Shown in pieces: positions 1-5,753 of a stretch of 7,329 nucleotides of DNA. Source of the DNA: Candidatus Omnitrophota bacterium. GTDB taxonomy: Bacteria; Omnitrophota; Gorgyraeia; Pluralincolimonadales; Pluralincolimonadaceae. A program made the position numbers and the translations under genes. Location: the NCBI GenBank assembly GCA_028715315.1, contig JAQUSA010000048.1:1-7329 (forward strand). The letters run 5' to 3'. How positions within the stretch are numbered: position 1 is the first letter of the stretch; the number at the start of each line of letters is the position of its first letter. The notes beneath the pieces were generated by a model. It ran no database searches, was not told the origin of the DNA, and saw only the letters and a program-made list of their open reading frames with translations.

Positions 1-1354
1 TTACGGCCTCAACGTCGGCCTTGGAGAGCTCCTTGCCCGTGATGAAATAATTCGCGGTCCTGACCGCGGCTTCCATGACGCCGCCGGTCGCGCCGAATAT
101 GGTGCCGGCGCCCGCGTATTCTCCGAGTATCGTATCCGATTCCTCGTCGGGAAGGTTCGTGAAATCAATGCCTGCCTGCTTTATCATACCCGCGAGCTCA
201 CGGGTAGTAAGGACTATGTCCACATCCTGGAAACCGGAAGCGTGCATCTCGTCGCTCCTGGTTATCTCGTATTTCTTCGATGTGCAAGGCATTATCGAGA
301 CCATGACTATCTTGGACGGGTCGATATTGTTCTTTTGCGCGTAGTATGTCTTCGAGAGGACGCCGAGGATCTCATGCGGCGACTTGCAAGACGAGAAATG
401 CTCGATCATGTCCGTGTGGAACTTCTCCATGAAATCCACCCATGACGGGCAGCAGGTCGTGATCAGCGGGAGCGGTTTCGTCCCCTTTATGAGCCTCTGC
501 TCGAGCTCGCTCGCCTCTTCCATTATCGTAACATCAGCCGCGAAATTGGTATCGAAGACGGCCTTGAAGCCAAGCCTCCTTAACAACGCATAAAGCTTGC
601 CGGTGAAATTCTTGCCCGGGTAGCCAAACGCTTCGCCGATAGACGCCCTTACCGCAGGCGCTATCTGTACGACGCAGTATTTATCGGGGTCCTGCAGCGC
701 CTTCCAGACCTTAGGCGTGTCGTAATATTCTAGTATCGCGCCCGTCGGGCAATGCGCCGAGCACTGTCCGCATTTGATGCAGGGCGATTCGCTTAATTGG
801 ATATCTCCCGCGGGCGAGAACCTGGTCTTTATGCCCCTCTGCAGGAACGAGAGGGCCCAGACGTCCTGCATATCCTGGCAAACGTAGATGCACCTTCCGC
901 AGAGTATGCACTTCTCGGGCTCGAGCACGATGGCCTTCGTCGAGTCGTCCTTCGGCAGGTCCCTCTTGATCTTCGGGAAGTATTCTTCCGAAATGCCGAA
1001 ATCCGCGACCAGTTTCTGCAGCTCGCAGTTGTTATTGCGGCCGCAGATCAGGCAGTCGTTCGGGTGGTTCGAAAGTATCAGTTCGAGCACGCTCCTGCGG
1101 ATAGAGACTATCTCGGGGTCGTGCGTCGTTATCTCCATATTCTCCTCGAGCGGGGTGCAGCAGGCCCTGAGCATCTTGTTCGAGCCCTTGACCCTGACGA
1201 TGCAGATGCCGCAGCTCGCCGACGGCGGAAGGTCCGCGTGCTTGCAAAGCGTCGGTATCTTTATCTGGACGCTCTTCGCGGCCTCGAGTATCGTAGTCCC
1301 CTCGGGTACCCTCAATAGTATGTCGTTTATCTTAGCTTGTATGGATTTTGCCAT
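1..1354 (-). CDS. hndD: [FeFe] hydrogenase catalytic subunit, HndD/HydA type (partial, C-terminus outside window)
   Basis: This is the catalytic subunit that makes or oxidises H2 in a cytoplasmic NAD(P)-linked hydrogenase. The first 451 residues are visible and the frame runs open through base 1. A plant-type [2Fe-2S] domain comes first (C37, C48, C51, C65 or C66). It is followed by a His-Cys3 [4Fe-4S] site (H97, C101, C104, C110) and two ferredoxin clusters (C149/C152/C155/C159 and C192/C195/C198/C202). The H-cluster domain starts near residue 226. Its first signature reads TTCCPSW (C301, C302) and its second MPCTSKKYE (C357). The third signature, with the last two cluster cysteines, must lie beyond the edge. 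The start is ATG, with AAGGA 7 nt upstream, inside the last codons of hndC and 3 nt after its stop codon. The multi-cluster N-terminus and the neighbours point to the multimeric (group A3-like) type. HydA is an equally valid name. Confidence 0.96.
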   Translation of the reverse strand, partial: MAKSIQAKINDILLRVPEGTTILEAAKSVQIKIPTLCKHADLPPSASCGICIVRVKGSNKMLRACCTPLEENMEITTHDPEIVSIRRSVLELILSNHPNDCLICGRNNNCELQKLVADFGISEEYFPKIKRDLPKDDSTKAIVLEPEKCILCGRCIYVCQDMQDVWALSFLQRGIKTRFSPAGDIQLSESPCIKCGQCSAHCPTGAILEYYDTPKVWKALQDPDKYCVVQIAPAVRASIGEAFGYPGKNFTGKLYALLRRLGFKAVFDTNFAADVTIMEEASELEQRLIKGTKPLPLITTCCPSWVDFMEKFHTDMIEHFSSCKSPHEILGVLSKTYYAQKNNIDPSKIVMVSIMPCTSKKYEITRSDEMHASGFQDVDIVLTTRELAGMIKQAGIDFTNLPDEESDTILGEYAGAGTIFGATGGVMEAAVRTANYFITGKELSKADVEAV

Positions 1355-1357
1355 TTT

Positions 1358-3094
1358 TTATTCCTTACCTACCGCTTTGAACTTGCAGACCTCGAAGCAC
1401 CTGCCGCAGCGGACGCATTTGTTCATGTCTATGATATAACCGTCATCCTTGTTGCCCGTTATAGCTTTCGCCTCGCAGTTCATGAAGCAGAGACCGCACT
1501 TCTTGCATTTCTCCGGTATTATCTTGTAGCTCAGGAGGTCCCGGCACTTCTTCGAGGGGCATTTCTTGTCCAAAATATGCACCCTATACTCGTCCTCGTA
1601 ATACCTGAGGGTCGAGATCACAGGGTTAGGCGCTGTCTGCCCGAGGCCGCATAATGCCGCCCTCTGCATCGACTGCGCTATCCTCCTTAAATTATCGAGG
1701 TCGCCTATCTCACCGCGCCCTTCGGCTATCTTGCTCAGGAAACCGAGCATCTGAGCGGTGCCTATCCTGCACGGCGAGCATTTTCCGCACGATTCATCGA
1801 AACAGAACCTCTGGTAGAACCGCGCGATATCGACCATGCAGTCGTCCTCGTCCATGACTATCATGCCGCCCGAGCCCATTATAGAGCCGAGCTTCTGTAA
1901 ATTCTCGTAATCGACCGGCGTATCGAGGAAGTCCTTCGGTATGACCCCGCCGGAGGGCCCGCCTGTCTGGACCGCCTTTATGTTCTTGTTCTTATAAACG
2001 CCGCCGCCTATATCGAAGACTATCTCGCGTATCGTCGTGCCCATCGGAACCTCTACGAGGCCGGAGTTCTTAACTTTGCCGGTCAGCGCGAAAACCTTCG
2101 TTCCCTTTGAGGTCTGCGTGCCCACCTTCGCGAACGCGTCACCGCCCCTGTTTATGATATAGGCGACGTTAGCGAGCGTCTCGACGTTATTTATGACGGT
2201 CGGCTTGTCCCAGAGCCCCTTGACCGAAGGATACGGCGGGCGCGGGTGCGGCGCGCCTCTCTTGCCCTCTATGGAAGCTATGAGCGCGGTCTCCTCGCCG
2301 CATACGAAAGCGCCGGCGCCGAGCCTTATCTCGAGGTCAAAATTGAAATCGCTGCCAAGTATATTTTTGCCGAGAAGGCCGTTCGCGTAGCACTGGTCTA
2401 TGGCCTTCTGGATCCTCTCGACCGCAAGCGGGTATTCCGCCCTTATATAAAAATATCCGACCGACGCGCCCACCGAAAACCCGGCTATCATCATGCCTTC
2501 GACGACCGAATGCGGGTCGCCTTCCAGCACGCTCCTGTCCATGTAAGCGCCCGGGTCCCCTTCGTCTCCGTTGCAGATGACATATTTCTGGTCGGAGGCC
2601 ATCTTCTTCGCGAAATTCCATTTCATCCAGGTCGGGTATCCGGCGCCTCCCCTTCCGCGCAGGCCGCTTTTCTTCATCTCATCTATCGTGTTATCCTGCG
2701 TCTTCAGGCCGAAGAGGACTTTTTTTATGGCCTGGTAACCTTCGTTGGCCATGTATTCTTCGATGCTCTCGGGGTCTATCACGCCGCAATTGCGCAGGAC
2801 TATCCTTAATTGCCCGGGTTCCTTGCGCGCGGCAAGCTCCTTGACCACCGTCCCCTGCTTGACCGCGTCGAGTATGCGGCCGAGGTCCTCGTCCTTGACC
2901 CCGTAATATGTCGTATCGGGCAGCACTTTTACTACGACGCCCTGGTTATAGGCGCCTATATCGGCTACGCGCACCGCCTGGACCGAATCCTGCATCCCGC
3001 GGTCCCTGAGGCCGTTGAGCAAAATAGCATGGACGTCCTTCGTCCTGTCGAGCGCAAAGCTTGTATCCTTAATATATATTATCTTTTTATCCAT
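1358..3094 (-). CDS. hndC: NuoF-like FMN/NAD(P)H-binding subunit of multimeric [FeFe] hydrogenase (HndC/HydB)
   Basis: This 578-residue subunit should exchange electrons with NAD(P)H through FMN and pass them along Fe-S clusters to HndD. Residues about 1-92 form a thioredoxin-like domain without any cysteine. The NuoF core follows: the glycine-rich FMN loop GLRGRGGAGYP (144-154), CNGDEGDPGAY (174-184) and the GAGAFVCGEETAL segment (259-271). The NuoF [4Fe-4S] ligands are C436, C439, C442 and C482. A C-terminal extension carries C512/C517 and two ferredoxin clusters (C530/533/536/540 and C560/563/566/570), as in Thermotoga HydB. The ATG overlaps the hndB stop by one base (TAATG), so translation is probably coupled; the local Shine-Dalgarno is weak. 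An in-frame start at 3271 was not used because it would overlap hndB by about 180 nt. NAD versus NADP specificity cannot be read from the sequence. Confidence 0.96.
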   Translation of the reverse strand: MDKKIIYIKDTSFALDRTKDVHAILLNGLRDRGMQDSVQAVRVADIGAYNQGVVVKVLPDTTYYGVKDEDLGRILDAVKQGTVVKELAARKEPGQLRIVLRNCGVIDPESIEEYMANEGYQAIKKVLFGLKTQDNTIDEMKKSGLRGRGGAGYPTWMKWNFAKKMASDQKYVICNGDEGDPGAYMDRSVLEGDPHSVVEGMMIAGFSVGASVGYFYIRAEYPLAVERIQKAIDQCYANGLLGKNILGSDFNFDLEIRLGAGAFVCGEETALIASIEGKRGAPHPRPPYPSVKGLWDKPTVINNVETLANVAYIINRGGDAFAKVGTQTSKGTKVFALTGKVKNSGLVEVPMGTTIREIVFDIGGGVYKNKNIKAVQTGGPSGGVIPKDFLDTPVDYENLQKLGSIMGSGGMIVMDEDDCMVDIARFYQRFCFDESCGKCSPCRIGTAQMLGFLSKIAEGRGEIGDLDNLRRIAQSMQRAALCGLGQTAPNPVISTLRYYEDEYRVHILDKKCPSKKCRDLLSYKIIPEKCKKCGLCFMNCEAKAITGNKDDGYIIDMNKCVRCGRCFEVCKFKAVGKE

Positions 3095-3447
3095 TATTTC
3101 TTTACCTGTATGTCGTATATGTGGTCGTTGACCAGCCTGTGGTTGTGTATATGCTCTTCGATTATCTGAATGGCAACCTCGCCATTGACCCTTCCGTAAG
3201 TGACCTGGGGCATTCCGTCGACATTGACCTCGACAAGAGGCTCGACGGAACACATCCCGACGCAACCGCATTTCTTCACGGCCACGGGGATGTTGCGCTT
3301 CTTGACTTCCTCGGTAAGGACCTTGAAGACCTCATCGGCGCCCGCGGCGATGCCGCAGCTCGACATGCCGACCTTTATCCAGTTATTCTCTTCCTTCTTC
3401 GGCTGTTTCGCTATATTTTCGAGTGATTCCTTTGTTATCTTGCTCAT
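3094..3447 (-). CDS. hndB: Small [2Fe-2S] thioredoxin-like ferredoxin subunit of hydrogenase (HndB)
   Basis: This 117-residue protein corresponds to the thioredoxin-like [2Fe-2S] module that many HydB proteins carry at their N-terminus, here as a separate gene, as in HndB of Desulfovibrio fructosovorans. A polar leader of about 23 residues precedes a first strand ending in SSCGIAAGA (C31). The second cysteine block is CGCVGMC (C60, C62, C66), followed by the typical EPLVEV and a VTYGRV strand. Four cysteines are therefore available for a cluster, although the usual CxxxxC of NuoE is reduced to a single cysteine in the first block. The gene overlaps the end of hndA by 4 nt (ATGA) and the hndC start by 1 nt, so it is almost certainly co-translated with them. 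It probably relays electrons inside the complex; its exact role is inferred. Confidence 0.93.
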   Translation of the reverse strand: MSKITKESLENIAKQPKKEENNWIKVGMSSCGIAAGADEVFKVLTEEVKKRNIPVAVKKCGCVGMCSVEPLVEVNVDGMPQVTYGRVNGEVAIQIIEEHIHNHRLVNDHIYDIQVKK

Positions 3448-3926
3448 TTGGCGACCTGCTCCTCTTCATACTCGGCAATTATGTCCGCGACGCGGTCCTT
3501 CCCGACCTTGCTGTATACTTTCTCGTCGATCTTCATGACCGGCGCGAGGCCGCAGCAGCCGAGGCACCGTACGACTTCCAGCTGGAAAAGCCCGTCCTTG
3601 CTGGTGCCGCCCTCACGCACCCCGAGGATATCGCGGAGCTCATGGAGCAGTTCCGATGCGCCCTTGAGGTAACAGGCGGTGCCCATGCATACCTGCACCA
3701 GGTGCTTACCCGGCGGCACGAGCTTAAAGAAGTGGTAGAAGGTTATGACCTCGTATATCCTGGCGAGCGGCACATCCATGTATTTCGAAAGCTGCAGGGA
3801 CGTTTCGCGCGGCACATACCCGTAAATGTTCTGCACATCGTGCAGGATCATTATGAGGCTGCCCTTCTTGCCCTCCCATTTTTTGACGATATTCTTGATA
3901 TCGTCGGATAATTTGTCTTCTTGCAT
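3444..3926 (-). CDS. hndA: NuoE-like [2Fe-2S] subunit of multimeric [FeFe] hydrogenase (HndA/HydC)
   Basis: This 160-residue protein belongs to the NuoE/24 kDa family and is the normal length for it. Residues about 1-70 are the helical part, with the family segment IYGYVPRE (34-41) and the motif ITFYHFF (61-67). The thioredoxin-like domain carries the [2Fe-2S] ligands C80 and C85 (CMGTAC) and C121 and C125 (CLGCC). In related hydrogenases and complex I this subunit sits beside the FMN subunit and takes part in electron transfer. I chose ATG at 3926 because a strong Shine-Dalgarno (GGAGAAGGA) ends 7 nt before it. The longer reading would begin with TTG at 3959 and add eleven residues that look nothing like the family. 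It is the first gene of the hydrogenase unit, about 54 nt downstream of the predicted transcription start. Confidence 0.95.
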   Translation of the reverse strand: MQEDKLSDDIKNIVKKWEGKKGSLIMILHDVQNIYGYVPRETSLQLSKYMDVPLARIYEVITFYHFFKLVPPGKHLVQVCMGTACYLKGASELLHELRDILGVREGGTSKDGLFQLEVVRCLGCCGLAPVMKIDEKVYSKVGKDRVADIIAEYEEEQVAK

Positions 3927-3933
3927 GTTCAGT

Positions 3934-3942
3934 TCCTTCTCC
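3934..3942 (-). promoter_or_regulatory. Shine-Dalgarno of hndA
   Basis: On the minus strand GGAGAAGGA ends 7 nt before ATG at 3926. This strong purine-rich site sets the hndA start and argues against the upstream in-frame TTG at 3959. Confidence 0.8.
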
Positions 3943-3969
3943 GAAGTTTGATTTACCAAAGGTATTCGG
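3941..3969 (-). promoter_or_regulatory. Possible stem-loop in the hndA leader
   Basis: In the predicted leader, CCGAA (3969-3965) can pair with TTCGG (3945-3941). Inside it TACC and GGTA can form a second short stem closed by TTT (3964-3954). The outer stem uses the first two G bases of the hndA Shine-Dalgarno. The stems are short (5 and 4 bp) with an 8-nt unpaired stretch, so this may be chance. It is not followed by a T run and is not a terminator. Confidence 0.3.
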
Positions 3970-3986
3970 TGGGGTGCAATGACGGT

Positions 3987-4015
3987 ACTATATCACAAGC
4001 GCAAAGCCGTGTCAA
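3987..4015 (-). promoter_or_regulatory. Near-consensus sigma-70-type promoter for the hydrogenase operon
   Basis: On the minus strand a perfect -35 box TTGACA (4015-4010) is followed by a 17-nt spacer and a -10 box TATAGT (3992-3987), one mismatch from TATAAT. TGA sits directly before the -10, giving an extended -10 (TGn) element. The probable transcription start is an A near 3980, leaving a leader of about 54 nt before hndA. The -35 box begins only 3 nt after the stop codon of the TPR gene. No clear operator palindrome for a redox regulator such as Rex was found around it. Confidence 0.82.
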
Positions 4016-4018
4016 GTG

Positions 4019-4498
4019 TCAGCGCCCGGAAGCCTCGTTATATTTATCCATTATGCGCAGCATATGGCGGGCCGAGCGCGTGTAGAACTTGTAATCCTCG
4101 TCGGTGATATTGGCGCTCTTCCCGCAGTTGAGGGCCTTATTGAACAATTCCCTGGCGGAACCGGTATCGCCCTCCGACCTCCTTATGATCCCGAGGTCGA
4201 AATACGCCGTCACGTTATCGGGATCCTGCGCAATCGCGGTCTTGTATTCCGCAACGGCCTTATCCTTGTAACCCAGCATCTTATAGCAATGCGCGAGCCA
4301 GTTGCGCGAATCGACGTCCTTCCCGTTGAAGAAGAGGGTCTTCCTGTAGGACCTTGCCGCGTCCGCGATCAGGGATGAATTAATATAGTCCCCGGAGCGC
4401 CTGTAAAGCAGGTAAGCTATTTGCGGCCTCAGCGCGGCAAATGCGGCCGTGATGAATATCGCCGTAATTATGTAATTCCTTATCCTGCCTATCGCCAT
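4019..4498 (-). CDS. Small membrane-anchored TPR-repeat protein
   Basis: This 159-residue protein has one hydrophobic segment near the N-terminus (about residues 9-31, after basic residues R5 and R7), probably a membrane anchor or uncleaved signal. The rest is mainly helical. Two tetratricopeptide repeats are readable at about 61-94 (WLAHCYKMLGYKDKAVAEY, ending in DPD) and 95-128 (AYFDLGIIRRSEGDTGSA). A weaker repeat-like helix pair lies at 41-60. TPR repeats bind other proteins; the partner is unknown. The start ATG at 4498 lies 5 nt after the stop of the CcdA-like gene, which fits an operon. A longer in-frame reading to 4753 is rejected because it runs deep into that gene. It is the last gene before the hydrogenase promoter. 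The function beyond scaffold is unknown. Confidence 0.82.
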   Translation of the reverse strand: MAIGRIRNYIITAIFITAAFAALRPQIAYLLYRRSGDYINSSLIADAARSYRKTLFFNGKDVDSRNWLAHCYKMLGYKDKAVAEYKTAIAQDPDNVTAYFDLGIIRRSEGDTGSARELFNKALNCGKSANITDEDYKFYTRSARHMLRIMDKYNEASGR

Positions 4499-4503
4499 GA
4501 CAT

Positions 4504-5205
4504 TTACCCCATTATGAACAATAATATCGCGAGCGCTATCAATATATTCCCGCCTATTAACGGAGCGACCCTCTCTACCACCTCCACCTTCGGGTGGATA
4601 TACTTCACTATACCGCTGAAGACCCCGGCCATTATTATGGGAAGGCTCTGCCCGAGCGCATAGGTAAAGAACAGCATGATCGCGTAAAGCATGTCCTCCT
4701 TGAAGAGCCCTAAACTGGCGATGACCAGCAAAAAAGGCCCGCAGACCGGGCATGTCGGCGCCTCAAAGAGCACGAATATCATGCCGAAGATGAAAGCGCC
4801 CGCCGGTCCGCCGTACTTTATGTTGAACGCCTTGGCCGCTAAAGCCTCTAACGGCCTTATCCTTATAAGGCCCGCCATCTGGACGCCGACAAATAACACG
4901 GCGGCCCCCGCCAAATAGTAGAAATACCTGCTCATGCCCATCATTTTGGCCGCGAGTGTCCCTATCGTGCCCAGAAGGACTCCGAGAAGCGTATAGCTCA
5001 GGACCAGCGCGGCCACGAATGACATCGTGACCATAAAGGCTTTTTTCTTTGAATCGGCGCCGCCGATAAGGCCTATAACGACCGGTATCCTGACTATCGT
5101 GCAGGAAGCCAGGCTGAGTATGGCCGCGGCCCAGAAGACCACGACAAATGTCCATAACGAGCGCTCATTGACGGCGTTCAGGATGGTCTGTATGTCCGTT
5201 CCCAT
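4504..5205 (-). CDS. CcdA/DsbD-family membrane thiol-reductant transporter (divergent)
   Basis: This is a 233-residue, very hydrophobic protein with about six predicted membrane segments (roughly 18-48, 56-80, 94-113, 134-165, 172-198, 212-232), the size and layout of CcdA. Family members pass reducing power from cytoplasmic thioredoxin across the membrane to periplasmic thiol proteins, for example in cytochrome c maturation. They use one cysteine in TM1 and one in TM4. Here C35 in SLASCTIVRIP matches the TM1 site. TM4 carries TCPVCGP with two cysteines (C152, C155), and the usual proline before the TM1 cysteine is missing. No thioredoxin-like partner or cytochrome maturation gene is visible nearby. 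The start ATG is 7 nt after the preceding stop, with only a weak Shine-Dalgarno. The family assignment is good; the substrate is unknown. Confidence 0.82.
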   Translation of the reverse strand: MGTDIQTILNAVNERSLWTFVVVFWAAAILSLASCTIVRIPVVIGLIGGADSKKKAFMVTMSFVAALVLSYTLLGVLLGTIGTLAAKMMGMSRYFYYLAGAAVLFVGVQMAGLIRIRPLEALAAKAFNIKYGGPAGAFIFGMIFVLFEAPTCPVCGPFLLVIASLGLFKEDMLYAIMLFFTYALGQSLPIIMAGVFSGIVKYIHPKVEVVERVAPLIGGNILIALAILLFIMG

Positions 5206-5212
5206 TATTTCC

Positions 5213-5752
5213 CTATACCTCTACTTTATATCCGGCCAGGTCGACATCGTGCATCGGGAGGTTTGTGGGCTCGCTCACGAAAAATATCGAGGGCCTGCCT
5301 CTCCCGGGCTCGGATATCTCGCAATGCGGCGTATCCTTGAGCATCGTGAATATGCAGGTCCTATGGTCGTTATATTTCAGGCGCAGCATCATAAAGTCTT
5401 TCGCGCCCAGCCTGCCGGCCTTGGCCTTACTCTCCATCTCCTTGTGCTTGACAAGGCCCAGTATCATGCAGACCGGTTTCAGTTTGCGGCCGGTGTTATT
5501 TATTATGATGAACTCCTCGTGGTGCGGATGTGAGTTCAGCATCAGGCGCGCGGCGTTGTCAGAACGGATGCATATGAGCTTGTGGGTGCCGTGTTCTACC
5601 GGCGACGAATAGATCGTGTCTACGAGTCCGTCCCTGTGCGTCCTGCGAAGTATCTTCGGGGTCGGGCGCAGCGTCCTTATGAGCCCCTTTTTCTCGAGCC
5701 GCAGCAGTATCTTCTCCGTCGCGTCGACGGGCTTCAATTTTATCGTCTTCAT
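5213..5752 (-). CDS. Uncharacterised protein with cupin-like metal-binding motif
   Basis: I do not recognise this 179-residue soluble protein as a named family. Its first 40 residues are basic and helical (TEKILLRLEKKGLIRTL) and could be a small winged-helix or linker. The middle is strand-rich and holds SHPHHEEF (H75, H77, H78, E79, E80), followed by TG at 87-88. This resembles the first metal motif of cupins (HxH, then Glu, then Gly). A second His/Cys-rich stretch, H130 and PHCE (142-145), near a run of strands could supply the fourth ligand. No signal peptide or membrane segment is visible, so it is probably cytoplasmic. Its ATG comes one base after the mntP stop (TGACATG) without a good Shine-Dalgarno, implying coupled translation. 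A metal-dependent enzyme or metal sensor would fit the motif and the MntP neighbour, but that is inference. Confidence 0.72.
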   Translation of the reverse strand: MKTIKLKPVDATEKILLRLEKKGLIRTLRPTPKILRRTHRDGLVDTIYSSPVEHGTHKLICIRSDNAARLMLNSHPHHEEFIIINNTGRKLKPVCMILGLVKHKEMESKAKAGRLGAKDFMMLRLKYNDHRTCIFTMLKDTPHCEISEPGRGRPSIFFVSEPTNLPMHDVDLAGYKVEV

Positions 5753-5753
5753 G

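Noticed and set aside
1..3. Stop codon at the very left edge (TTA reads TAA on the minus strand)
   Set aside because: It is out of frame with hndD: the last full codon is GTA at 4-2, so the gene continues past the edge, as also shown by the missing third H-cluster motif.
797..1439. Two long plus-strand open frames (173 and 183 codons) opposite hndD
   Set aside because: They lie antisense to a clearly recognised hydrogenase with intact cluster motifs, show no family features, and result from the codon bias of the real gene.
2246..2809. Plus-strand open frame of 187 codons opposite hndC
   Set aside because: It is antisense to the FMN- and NAD-binding core, and its translation has no recognisable motif.
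3095..3271. N-terminal extension of hndC to an in-frame start at 3271
   Set aside because: The extra 59 residues are an Arg-rich out-of-frame reading of hndB; the ATG at 3094 overlaps the hndB stop by one base and matches the family.
3423..3911. Plus-strand open frame of 162 codons opposite hndA
   Set aside because: It mirrors the NuoE-like gene, whose four cysteine ligands are intact; no domain is seen on the plus strand.
3975..4005. Possible Rex or CRP-like operator (TTGTGA half-site in the promoter spacer)
   Set aside because: Only one half-site is present and no inverted partner lies at the right distance; TTGTGA is also partly explained by the extended -10 TGn.
3927..4018. Terminator for the upstream operon
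   Set aside because: No GC-rich hairpin followed by a T run is present; the short inverted repeat there lies downstream of the promoter and next to the ribosome binding site.
4499..4753. Extension of the TPR gene to an in-frame start at 4753
   Set aside because: It would overlap the CcdA-like gene by 250 nt; ATG at 4498 gives a sensible membrane anchor.
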